A stretch of DNA of 16,232 nucleotides from Oscillospiraceae bacterium (lineage in GTDB: Bacteria; Bacillota; Clostridia; Oscillospirales; Ruminococcaceae), in the NCBI GenBank assembly GCA_016295145.1, contig JAEDLR010000047.1, positions 1 to 16,232 of the forward strand, written 5' to 3'. Shown here one piece after another: positions 1 through 6,741 of this stretch. Position 1 is the stretch's first letter; the number at the start of each line of letters is the position of its first letter. The position numbers and the translations under genes were made by a program. Below the pieces are notes generated by a model, which had not been told where the DNA came from, searched no databases, and saw only the letters and a program-made list of their open reading frames with translations.

Positions 1-1691
1 ATAATCAGGAAACCAACCGTCTGGGCATCAACGAAACCATTTCCGAGCGTGCCTTGCAGGAGCTGTATTTTCCTGGGTTCCACGCCTGTGTGGACGGGGG
101 GGTTGCCACCGTCATGAGTGCCTATAACTGCATCAACGGCGTGCCTTGCACCGAAAATCGTGGGCTGCTTACCGATATGCTCCGTGGAGAGTGGGGCTAT
201 CAGGGACCTGTGATCTCGGATTGGGGTGCGGTATATCATCCTGTGGCGGCAATTCATGCAGGCAATGATTTGCAGATGCCGGGGCCGGTATCCCCCGATG
301 TACTGACCGAAGCCTACGAAAACGGCACCCTTGATCCGGAACGGTTGGCACTTGCCGCACAGCGTATGCTGGATCTTGTGCGTCAGTATGCAAGACCGGC
401 ACAGGGAGAGATTCCCGTGGCAGAAACCGATCAGGCGGCATATCAGGCGGCTGCAGAGGGAATCGTGATGCTCAAAAACAATGGCTGCTGTCCGCTGCCT
501 GCCCATGCAAACATCGCCCTGTACGGCGAAAAAGTGCCCCGGCTTCTGACCTGCGGCGAGGGCAGTGCGGGCATTCACACGACCCGTAACATTGCGCTGG
601 ATGATGCACTCTCGACACGGTTTGCTTCCGTTTCGCTGCGGGATCTGTCGGCAGCGGATACCCTTGTGTATGTCTATGATCTGCCGGGGCAGGAGGGCAA
701 CGACCGCAAAACCATCGGTGTGCGGGATACGGTTGCCGCAGAATGGCAAACACTGCTTGCCGCCGCCGAAGAAAAGGGAATGCGTAAAATCCTGCTGCTG
801 AATGTGGCAGCGCCTGTTGCATTGGGTGATTGGGAGCAACGTTTCGATGGGATTTTCTGTCTGTGGCTGCCCGGTATGCAGGGTGCCAATGCCATTGCGG
901 ATATTCTGGCAGGCAAGGTGAATCCCAGCGGCAAGCTGCCCCTTTCGTGGCCTGCCTGCATGGAGCAGATGCCGACATTTCTCAATTTCCCGGGCGATGG
1001 AATGCAGGTCTGCTACGGTGAGGGTATTTTTGTGGGTTACCGCGGATATGATCGGTGCTGTATCGAGCCACAGTACTCCTTTGGATACGGTCTTTCCTAC
1101 AGCGATTTTGCGGTTGATCATATTACCACCGACTGCGACCGTTTCACAGATGCCTTGCAGGTATCGGTAACGGTGCGCAATATCAGCCAAACAGACGGCA
1201 AAACCGTGTTGCAGTTGTATATTTCCGACCCCTCCAGCACGCTCACAAAGCCCGTCCGTGAGTTGAAAGCGTTCCGCAAGCTGCTGCTGCACGCAGGGGA
1301 AGCGCAGACTGTTTCCTTTACGCTGACTGCCAAGGATTTTGCAAGCTATGACCCGAATCTGCACACATGGGTCACGGAGGAGGGCACGTATCAGATTGCA
1401 GCGGGCTTCTCATCCCGTGAGATACAGGCAAGCTGCACGGTGTATGCAGATGTCACATCGCCCTATACCTACGGCGCGCATACCTCTGTGAAGGTGATGA
1501 TGGAGACCACGCCGCTGATGACCCTTTGTAAGGCGTTTTTCGCCAAGGAGGGTCTGCCGTGGTCTGCCATGCTCAGCTCTTATGAGTATACTGCACAGGA
1601 TACCGTTTCCAAAATCATTCACGATTGTGGCGGCACTGATGCACAAGCGGCAGATTTGTACAGGCAGATGGCACAGGTTCCTAAACCGTAA
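1..1691 (+). CDS. Glycoside hydrolase family 3 beta-glycosidase, 5' end cut off by the window
   Basis: The reading frame is open from base 3 with no start, so the gene begins outside the window; 562 residues are visible. The first 80 or so are the end of the GH3 TIM-barrel, with SERALQELYFPGF, then VMSAYNCINGVP and the nucleophile motif ISDWGA (Asp codon at 219-221). The alpha/beta sandwich domain follows (EGIVMLKNNGCCPLP, then WLPGMQGANAIADILAGKVNPSGKLPLSWP split over the middle), then GYGLSYSDF and a C-terminal fibronectin-III-like domain (about 1120-1430) typical of beta-glucosidases and beta-xylosidases. GH3 enzymes remove terminal sugars from oligosaccharides by a retaining mechanism. 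The substrate cannot be read from the motifs. A tail of about 80 residues follows the FnIII-like domain. Whether it is secreted is unknown because the N-terminus is missing; short cello- or xylo-oligosaccharide cleavage is inferred. Confidence 0.93.
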   Translation, partial: NQETNRLGINETISERALQELYFPGFHACVDGGVATVMSAYNCINGVPCTENRGLLTDMLRGEWGYQGPVISDWGAVYHPVAAIHAGNDLQMPGPVSPDVLTEAYENGTLDPERLALAAQRMLDLVRQYARPAQGEIPVAETDQAAYQAAAEGIVMLKNNGCCPLPAHANIALYGEKVPRLLTCGEGSAGIHTTRNIALDDALSTRFASVSLRDLSAADTLVYVYDLPGQEGNDRKTIGVRDTVAAEWQTLLAAAEEKGMRKILLLNVAAPVALGDWEQRFDGIFCLWLPGMQGANAIADILAGKVNPSGKLPLSWPACMEQMPTFLNFPGDGMQVCYGEGIFVGYRGYDRCCIEPQYSFGYGLSYSDFAVDHITTDCDRFTDALQVSVTVRNISQTDGKTVLQLYISDPSSTLTKPVRELKAFRKLLLHAGEAQTVSFTLTAKDFASYDPNLHTWVTEEGTYQIAAGFSSREIQASCTVYADVTSPYTYGAHTSVKVMMETTPLMTLCKAFFAKEGLPWSAMLSSYEYTAQDTVSKIIHDCGGTDAQAADLYRQMAQVPKP

Positions 1692-1729
1692 GGCGAAGGG
1701 TGTTCTGCTTGCCGCCGTACCCTTACGGT
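1685..1729. repeat. Inverted repeat across the GH3 stop codon
   Basis: ACCGTAAGG at 1685-1693 is matched by its exact reverse complement CCTTACGGT at 1721-1729, with a 27-base loop. The left arm contains the GH3 stop codon (1689-1691). No T-run follows, so it is not a typical intrinsic terminator. It lies between GH3 and the transporter gene and could form an mRNA hairpin that stabilises the upstream message or tunes expression of the downstream gene. Chance occurrence is also possible. Confidence 0.45.
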
Positions 1730-1766
1730 GATACAGACTCTACAACATGAAAGGTTGATAAATGCT

Positions 1767-3110
1767 ATGCAGGAAGCAAAGAAAAGCAGCTTCAATTCCA
1801 AAATCGGATTTGTTCTGGCGGCGGCAGGCTCTGCCGTAGGCCTGGGCAATTTATGGCGTTTTCCGTATCTGGCAGCGCAGTACGGCGGCGGAATATTTCT
1901 GCTTGTGTATCTGCTGCTTGCCGTCACTTTTGGCTTTGCGCTGATGGTAACGGAGATCGCACTGGGCAGAAAAACAGGCAAAAGCGTCATTGGCGCGTAC
2001 AAGCAGCTACATCCGAAGTTCGGTTGGCTTGGTTGGGTATCGGCACTGGTACCGCTGATTATTTTCCCGTACTACTGCGTCATCGGCGGATGGGTGTTGA
2101 AATATCTCACAATTTTTGTAACGGGGCAGGGGGCTGCCGCTGCCGATAACGGCGGCTATTTCAGCAACTTTATCGGCAATTTTGGATCACCGATGCTGTT
2201 CCTGTTCATTTTTATGGGGCTGACAGCTGCGGTGGTTATGATGGGCGTCGAAAAGGGTATCGAAAAGGTCAGCAAGGTGCTGATGCCCATTTTGCTGTTG
2301 ATATCCGTCTTTATTGCAGGCTATGTGCTGACAATGGATGGCGCCATTGACGGTCTGATCTACTACATCAAGCCCGATTTCTCCAGATTCTCCATGAAAA
2401 CAGTCATTGCGGCTATGGGGCAGCTTTTCTATTCCATGTCGCTGGCAATGGGCATTTTGTTTACCTACGGCTCGTATATGCGCAAGGAGGACGATATTGA
2501 AAGTGCGGTGCGTCACATTGAGCTGTTTGATACAGGCGTTGCATTTCTGGCAGGCATGATGATTATTCCTGCGGTGTTTGCCTTTTCTGGCGGCGATGAA
2601 TCCGCATTGGGTACAGGCCCCAGCCTGATGTTCATTACCCTGCCCAATGTGTTTGCGTCCATGGCGTGGGGTAATGTCATCGGCATTGTGTTCTTTGTGC
2701 TGGTGGCATTGGCGGCGCTCACCTCGTCCATTTCGCTGATGGAAACATTGGTTTCGGTGCTGTGCGAGCGCACCAAGCTACAGCGTATCCCTGCCTGTCT
2801 GACCGTTTTTGCGGTATCCTTTGCACTGGCACTGCTTTCGGTACTGGGCTACAGCACATGGTCTGATTTCACCATTTTTGGCAAGCAGATTCTGGATTTC
2901 TTTGATTTTATCAGCAATAATGTGATCATGCCCGTGGTGGCGCTTTGCACTTGTATTCTGGTGGGATATATCCTCGGTACAAAGACCGTCGAGGAGGAGG
3001 TCGCGCGGACGCGCCGGTTCAAGGCAAAAAAGCTTTACTGTATGGTCATTCGTTATGCGGCACCGGTGATTCTGCTGCTGATTTTTGCTTCGCCTCTGTT
3101 TGACATTTGA
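1767..3110 (+). CDS. Sodium-dependent amino acid (neurotransmitter symporter family, NSS) transporter
   Basis: This is a 447-residue integral membrane protein of the NSS/SNF family, which couples sodium entry to uptake of amino acids or similar small solutes through the LeuT fold. The signature of broken helix TM1 is at residues 21-34 (GSAVGLGNLWRFPY); Asn28 and Arg31 match the LeuT sodium-site Asn27 and gating Arg30. Around 11 hydrophobic segments follow, and the protein ends soon after the last one, as in the shorter bacterial members such as Tyt1 and MhsT. I chose the ATG at 1767 because AAAGG lies 12 bases upstream and the homologous region starts shortly after; a GTG at 1728 would add 13 residues that do not look conserved. 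It is 75 bases downstream of the GH3 gene and may be read through from it. The substrate is not identifiable from sequence. Confidence 0.9.
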   Translation: MQEAKKSSFNSKIGFVLAAAGSAVGLGNLWRFPYLAAQYGGGIFLLVYLLLAVTFGFALMVTEIALGRKTGKSVIGAYKQLHPKFGWLGWVSALVPLIIFPYYCVIGGWVLKYLTIFVTGQGAAAADNGGYFSNFIGNFGSPMLFLFIFMGLTAAVVMMGVEKGIEKVSKVLMPILLLISVFIAGYVLTMDGAIDGLIYYIKPDFSRFSMKTVIAAMGQLFYSMSLAMGILFTYGSYMRKEDDIESAVRHIELFDTGVAFLAGMMIIPAVFAFSGGDESALGTGPSLMFITLPNVFASMAWGNVIGIVFFVLVALAALTSSISLMETLVSVLCERTKLQRIPACLTVFAVSFALALLSVLGYSTWSDFTIFGKQILDFFDFISNNVIMPVVALCTCILVGYILGTKTVEEEVARTRRFKAKKLYCMVIRYAAPVILLLIFASPLFDI

Positions 3111-3139
3111 TATACGTCCAAACCTCCAAACTGCACAAA

Positions 3140-3168
3140 AAGGCTCCCGAGACGGTTTCGGGAGCCTT
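3140..3168. terminator. Bidirectional intrinsic terminator between the transporter and gatB
   Basis: The arms at 3140-3150 and 3158-3168 form an 11-bp perfect stem (AAGGCTCCCGA and its complement) with a 7-base loop. On the minus strand the stem is followed by TTTTTG, a good T-run for ending the gat operon. On the plus strand CTTGT follows, which is weaker but usable by the transporter message. The two genes converge on it. Confidence 0.88.
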
Positions 3169-3193
3169 CTTGTAATAGTAGGATATCGAAGAA

Positions 3194-4630
3194 TCAGGCG
3201 TTTTCAATGCACTTCAGAAGCATTTCACGCAGCACCTGCGGATTGCAGTTGCCCTTGAGTTCCTTCATGCACTTGCCAAACAACGCCATCAGCGCCTTTT
3301 CCTTGCCGCTCTTAAAATCGGCAACGGACTTGGGATCGGCAGCCACAATGCGCTGGACGGTTTCTTCCATCGCGCCTGTATCGTTGGAAACCACCAGACC
3401 GTGTTCGGTGGCATACTGCAGCGGGTCAAGATCCTGCTCAAACATGGCAGAGAGGATCTTCTTTGCGTTGCCGCGGCTGACCTTGTCCTCAGCCACCAGT
3501 TTGATGAGTTCGCCCAGTGCTTTTCCGCTGATGGAAAGCTGATCGGCGGTCTGCTGCCGCTTGTTGAGAATGTTGTAGCAATCGGAGATCAACCAGTTTG
3601 CAGCTTCTTTGGCAGCACCGCAGATGGCGTATGCTTCCTCAAAGCAGTCGCAGAATGCGCGGCTTTGGGTCAGTTGCTCGGCATCGTATTCGCTGAGCCC
3701 CAGTTGGGTGATATAGCGCTGCTTTTTCAGTTCCGGCAGTTCCGGCAGAGCGTCACAGATGCGCTGATACCATGCATCGTCGATCACAACGGGCATGATG
3801 TTAGGGTCCGGGAAATAGCGGTAATCGCCTGCGGTTTCCTTATTGCGCATGGCATAGCTCTTCCCCTTGATATCATCCCAGCGGCGGGTTTCCTGCACCA
3901 GTTCCTCCGTGCCGTTTTCCAGTGCGTCGATGTGCCGCGCCACCTCGTAATCAATGGCACGGGTAATGGCGGAGATGGAGTTCATGTTCTTCATCTCGGT
4001 GCGCACGCCTAGTTTGTCACTGCCCTCGGGGCGAATGGAGAGATTCACATCGCAGCGCATAGAGCCTTGCTCCATACGGCATTCAGAAACCTTTGCAAAG
4101 CGCAGCAGGGTTTTCAGGCGGTCAAGATATGCCACGACTTCCTCGGCACTGGAGAGATCCGGCTGACTCACGATTTCGATCAGCGGCACACTGGTGCGGT
4201 TAAAATCCACCAGAGAGGTATCTGTCCAATCATCGTGAACCAGCTTGCCTGCGTCCTCCTCCATGTGAATCTGCTTGATGCGGACGGTCTTTTTGCCCTT
4301 GGAGGTCTCAATCTCCACGGCACCGTTGACGCATACGGGGGCAAACCACTGGGTGGTCTGGTAGGAGCAGGGCAGGTCGGGGTAGTAGTAGCTTTTTTTA
4401 TCGAAGGTGGTGGTACGGTTGATATGGCAGTTGAGCATCATGCCGGCAGTCATGCCAAGATCTACCACGCGCTTGTTGACGATGGGCAGCATACCTGGCA
4501 TACCGCAGCAGGCGGGGCAGACATGGTCGTTCTGTTCGCCGCCGAATTTTGCCGAGCAGGAGCAGAAAATTTTCGATTCAGTTGCAAGTTCAATATGTAC
4601 TTCCAGACCGATGACGGTTTCGTATTTCAT
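3194..4630 (-). CDS. gatB: Asp/Glu-tRNA(Asn/Gln) amidotransferase subunit B
   Basis: GatB is the tRNA-binding, ATP-using subunit of GatCAB. It phosphorylates the Glu or Asp side chain of mischarged Glu-tRNA(Gln) or Asp-tRNA(Asn), and then ammonia supplied by GatA completes the amide. The 478 residues match the usual length. VIGLEVHIEL at residues 6-15 carries the metal-binding Glu10 and His12. The zinc-type cysteines are Cys23, Cys25, Cys38 and Cys41 (CSC, then CPAC). HMEEDAGK, FNRTSVPLIEIVSQPD, MEQGSMRCDVN and DYRYFPDPN are all present, and a YqeY-like tRNA-binding tail ends the protein. The start has AAGGAGG about 8 bases upstream, and the gene begins 13 bases after the gatA stop. It looks fully functional, which contrasts with the altered GatA next to it. 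Confidence 0.96.
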   Translation of the reverse strand: MKYETVIGLEVHIELATESKIFCSCSAKFGGEQNDHVCPACCGMPGMLPIVNKRVVDLGMTAGMMLNCHINRTTTFDKKSYYYPDLPCSYQTTQWFAPVCVNGAVEIETSKGKKTVRIKQIHMEEDAGKLVHDDWTDTSLVDFNRTSVPLIEIVSQPDLSSAEEVVAYLDRLKTLLRFAKVSECRMEQGSMRCDVNLSIRPEGSDKLGVRTEMKNMNSISAITRAIDYEVARHIDALENGTEELVQETRRWDDIKGKSYAMRNKETAGDYRYFPDPNIMPVVIDDAWYQRICDALPELPELKKQRYITQLGLSEYDAEQLTQSRAFCDCFEEAYAICGAAKEAANWLISDCYNILNKRQQTADQLSISGKALGELIKLVAEDKVSRGNAKKILSAMFEQDLDPLQYATEHGLVVSNDTGAMEETVQRIVAADPKSVADFKSGKEKALMALFGKCMKELKGNCNPQVLREMLLKCIENA

Positions 4631-4643
4631 CGTGTAATCCTCC

Positions 4644-5825
4644 TTATTCGTACATGGCGGCTGCTGTCAGCAGGCTGTCCTCGGAGAATGCCTTGCCCAT
4701 GAGCTGCACGCCGCCTGCCACAACCACGGGCAGACCGCTGATGGATGCCGGTGCAGTAAACAGAGCCTCGTCCATAACGGTATAGGTACCCACTGCATCG
4801 GATTTGTATGCAGTTTTGGAGCAGGCTGGCAGCAGCACTGCATCATACTGTGCAAACAGTGCGGCAAAGGCATCACAGATCACGCGGCGGATGCGCAGTG
4901 CTTTGTCATAGACGCGCATATAGTTTTCGGTAGAAAGTACATCGGAGCCGTAGAGGATGGCAGTTTTCAGCAGCAGACCGAACGCCTCGGTGCGACTGTT
5001 GACATACAGTTCGTCAATGTTGGTATAATTGGGGGTGCGGTATCCGAATTTGATGCCGTCATAACGGGAAACATTGTTGCAAAGCTCGGCACACATCAGT
5101 GCGTTCCATGCAGGGCTTGCCGCCTTGTAGATCGCATCATCCACCGCAGTGATCTCCACGCCCTTTGCTTTCAGGGTATCGCACACGCTGTTGATTCTTT
5201 GCTTGGTGGCGTCGTCTGCTGCATCCACCATGGATTGCAGTACAGCCACTTTCCGGATGGGTGCAGCGGCAGTTTTCACCTGTGCGCACTCTGCATCGGA
5301 AAGGCTTGTGCCGTCCTTGTCGTCATGTCCTACAAGATGCCCCAGCACCTGACGGCAATCCGCCGTAGATTTTGCCATGACGCCGACAGTCTCACCGGAA
5401 CAGGCAACCGGAATGGTGCCGTATCGGGAAACGGTGCCGTAGGTGGGCTTCACGAAAACGGTACCTGCCATTGCCGCAGCACGGCGGGGCATACCGTTGA
5501 CATCCAGAGAGATCACTGCCTTGACCCCATCGGACTTGGCGACCTCTGCGACGGCAGCGGTCAAGTTCCCTTGATCATTGGTGCAGGCGCCGTAGTAGGA
5601 GGTTTCACCCAGCAGATCAATGGAAAACTCGCCCACATTGACCTTTCCGCCGATGGTGTAGCCTGCGGCTTCCAGTCTGCCAATGATATCGGCATCAAAC
5701 AGCCCCTGATAGCCGTCAAGCATTTTCGAGCCTGCGGAAGTCGGGGCATTCTTGGTTAAAATCATATCATCCAGCGCAACCGTATTTGCCGATGCTGCGC
5801 CCTGTTCTGTAATATACAGCTTCAT
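4644..5825 (-). CDS. gatA: Divergent GatA-like protein lacking the amidase active site
   Basis: At 393 residues this is about 90 shorter than usual GatA (about 485). It starts where the family has its IAVKDNI motif, so the N-terminal helical segment is missing. The family match is clear elsewhere: SKMLDGYQGLFDADIIGRL (33-51), KPTYGTVSRYG (126-136), GHDDKDGTS, SRYDGIKFGYRT and FAALFAQYDAVLLPA. The amidase-signature part is not conserved. The triad Lys aligns with Asp19. The GGSSGGS loop is absent, with Leu88/Thr89 at the cis-Ser position. The nucleophile Ser of DTGGSIRQ aligns with Met112 (DVNGMPRR). The RRIMLG arginine that binds glutamine is replaced in KTAILYG. The alignment stays in one frame, so this is not a frameshift. 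It probably still docks on GatB/GatC but should not hydrolyse glutamine. The start has GGAG 8 to 10 bases upstream, and gatC stops 18 bases before it. Confidence 0.85.
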   Translation of the reverse strand: MKLYITEQGAASANTVALDDMILTKNAPTSAGSKMLDGYQGLFDADIIGRLEAAGYTIGGKVNVGEFSIDLLGETSYYGACTNDQGNLTAAVAEVAKSDGVKAVISLDVNGMPRRAAAMAGTVFVKPTYGTVSRYGTIPVACSGETVGVMAKSTADCRQVLGHLVGHDDKDGTSLSDAECAQVKTAAAPIRKVAVLQSMVDAADDATKQRINSVCDTLKAKGVEITAVDDAIYKAASPAWNALMCAELCNNVSRYDGIKFGYRTPNYTNIDELYVNSRTEAFGLLLKTAILYGSDVLSTENYMRVYDKALRIRRVICDAFAALFAQYDAVLLPACSKTAYKSDAVGTYTVMDEALFTAPASISGLPVVVAGGVQLMGKAFSEDSLLTAAAMYE

Positions 5826-5843
5826 GGTAGCACTCCTTTCAGT

Positions 5844-6125
5844 TCACTCAATCAAACGAGGCACTTGCCAGTAGCCGTCGTGGGTTTCGGGGGCACTTTC
5901 CTGCAATGCATCACGGGTAAACAGCTTGATCTCGCGGTCTTCACGCACAACAGTCAGAATCGGCATAACATGAACCATACGCGCAATGTTTTCGGTGTTG
6001 ATTTGCTCCAGGCACGAGAAGAGATCTGCCTGTTGATCGAAAAATGCCGTCACGGTTGACTTTTCCGCTTCGGTCAAACAGAGTTGGTTGAGCTTTTCGA
6101 GTTTTTGCAAAGTGTCCGTGTTCAT
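5844..6125 (-). CDS. gatC: Asp/Glu-tRNA(Asn/Gln) amidotransferase subunit C
   Basis: GatC is the small subunit that wraps around the GatA-GatB interface and stabilises the complex. The 93 residues match the family length. The typical plan is visible: an N-terminal helical pair (LQKLEKLNQLCLTEAEKS), a central stretch with INTENIARMVHVMPILTVVREDRE, and the C-terminal family ending APETHDGYWQVPRLIE. I chose the ATG at 6125 because AAGGAG lies 9 bases upstream and the family starts there; the frame is open further upstream but lacks a credible start. It is the first gene of the gatC-gatA-gatB operon. Confidence 0.92.
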   Translation of the reverse strand: MNTDTLQKLEKLNQLCLTEAEKSTVTAFFDQQADLFSCLEQINTENIARMVHVMPILTVVREDREIKLFTRDALQESAPETHDGYWQVPRLIE

Positions 6126-6176
6126 GATGATCGCTCCTTTATGGTATCGTAATGAACTGTGGCAGAGAGAAAATCG

Positions 6177-6209
6177 AAAAACGGTCTCTCGCAGCAAAGA
6201 CGAAAGACC
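6177..6209 (-). terminator. Intrinsic terminator-like hairpin in the gatCAB leader (possible attenuator)
   Basis: Read on the minus strand, GGTCTTTCGT (6209-6200) pairs with GCGAGAGACC (6192-6183) through 10 pairs including two G-U, around a 7-base loop. G and five T then follow (6182-6177), with another T4 shortly after. It lies about 45-75 bases after the predicted transcription start and 50 bases before the gatC start, where a leader attenuator would sit. The 3' arm can also pair with TCTCTCTGC farther downstream, an alternative fold. I find no T-box GGTGGNACCGCG element. Function is inferred. Confidence 0.6.
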
Positions 6210-6259
6210 GACCTCATGTTATCAGCCAAAGATTGCTTTCAATCAACCACAATGGGGGT

Positions 6260-6288
6260 ATTATACCATATTTTCAGGGTTCTGTCAA
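6260..6288 (-). promoter_or_regulatory. Sigma-A promoter of the gatCAB operon
   Basis: On the minus strand the -35 box is TTGACA (6288-6283), the spacer is exactly 17 bases and the -10 box is TATAAT (6265-6260). A TGG just before the -10 makes it extended. Both hexamers are consensus, so it should be strong. The predicted start is near 6253, giving a leader of about 128 bases before gatC. Confidence 0.88.
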
Positions 6289-6405
6289 TTGGTAATGCGT
6301 TATTTTCTCCTGAAATGCACTGGAAATGGCCTTCGCCCAGGAAGCAGAACTTGTACGAAAATGCAACAAGTGTTGGCTTTGTTGAACACAGCGCAACAAA
6401 ATCAA

Positions 6406-6453
6406 CTGATACTGTACCTGTCCCTGCTTCTGACCCTGTTTCTGTTCCTGAAT
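6406..6453. repeat. Period-6 repeat, eight consecutive CTGNNN units
   Basis: CTG occurs at 6406, 6412, 6418, 6424, 6430, 6436, 6442 and 6448, exactly six bases apart, with variable bases between (CAGNNN on the other strand). It lies in the gap between the divergent gat and rsmE promoters. One plus frame would read alternating Val-Pro, and the minus strand Gln-rich, but no ribosome site or recognisable gene surrounds it. Just before it are small inverted repeats: CAACA-AG-TGTTG at 6364-6375, and TTTGTTG/CAACAAA at 6378-6384 and 6394-6400. Its role is unknown. Confidence 0.7.
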
Positions 6454-6504
6454 AGGTACGTGTCCCTGGGGCTCCGCGAAACCGCGAAAAATCGCAAAAA
6501 ACGC

Positions 6505-6561
6505 TGTTAAAACTGTTGAAACGTGTTGAAACTGTTGAATCAGCAGTGAAAGATGTTGAAA
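6505..6561. repeat. Helically phased TGTTGAAA repeats
   Basis: TGTTGAAA or close variants start at 6505 (TGTTAAAA), 6514, 6524, 6533 (TGTTGAAT) and 6554, with a weaker GTGAAAG copy near 6546. Steps are 9, 10, 9, then about 21 (two times 10-11) bases. All copies are in the same orientation, so one face of the helix would carry them. This resembles iterons or a multi-site protein-binding array, but may be the decayed remains of a low-complexity coding segment. Together with the CTGNNN block it fills the roughly 360-base gene-free stretch 6290-6660, in which I see nothing else. Confidence 0.6.
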
Positions 6562-6664
6562 ACTGCCTGCGTAGCTATGGTGGGCTTCCAAAGGCGAAGC
6601 GACCTATAAAGCAAACGACCGGAACGATTCCTGCAGCATGGAGCGACCGGCTTTTTCGTTACTA

Positions 6665-6693
6665 TTGCATTTTGGCGAAAAATGTGGTATACT
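6665..6693 (+). promoter_or_regulatory. Promoter of the rsmE-to-expansin gene run
   Basis: An extended -10 (TG-G-TATACT, hexamer at 6688-6693) lies 17 bases after a poor -35 (TTGCAT at 6665-6670). The predicted start is near 6700, about 40 bases before the rsmE ATG. The TGG extension matches the gat and epimerase promoters in this window. Confidence 0.6.
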
Positions 6694-6741
6694 GTATCGC
6701 GAGACATGATATTATGAGAATGCAGAAAGGAGCGTGCGTCC

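Noticed and set aside
4067..4702. Open frame (211 codons) on the plus strand opposite gatB
   Set aside because: It is the shadow of a conserved GatB; no start signal or family resemblance.
4644..5825. gatA as a frameshifted or truncated pseudogene
   Set aside because: The whole frame is open, the C-terminal and central family blocks align without frame change, and it has a good ribosome site and normal spacing to gatB and gatC. The changes look like coherent divergence.
6122..6217. 31-codon upstream frame in the gatC leader whose stop overlaps the gatC ATG as ATGA
   Set aside because: There is no ribosome site before its ATG, no run of Gln, Asn, Glu or Asp codons that would suit attenuation, and it passes through the terminator hairpin. 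Probably chance, although the ATGA overlap is noted.
6126..6253. T-box riboswitch before gatCAB
   Set aside because: A T-box could be expected for a tRNA-related operon, but neither the GGTGGNACCGCG element nor a typical long leader is present.
6505..6561. CRISPR array
   Set aside because: The repeat unit is about 8 bases with steps near 10; no 24-36 base repeats or spacers and no cas genes.
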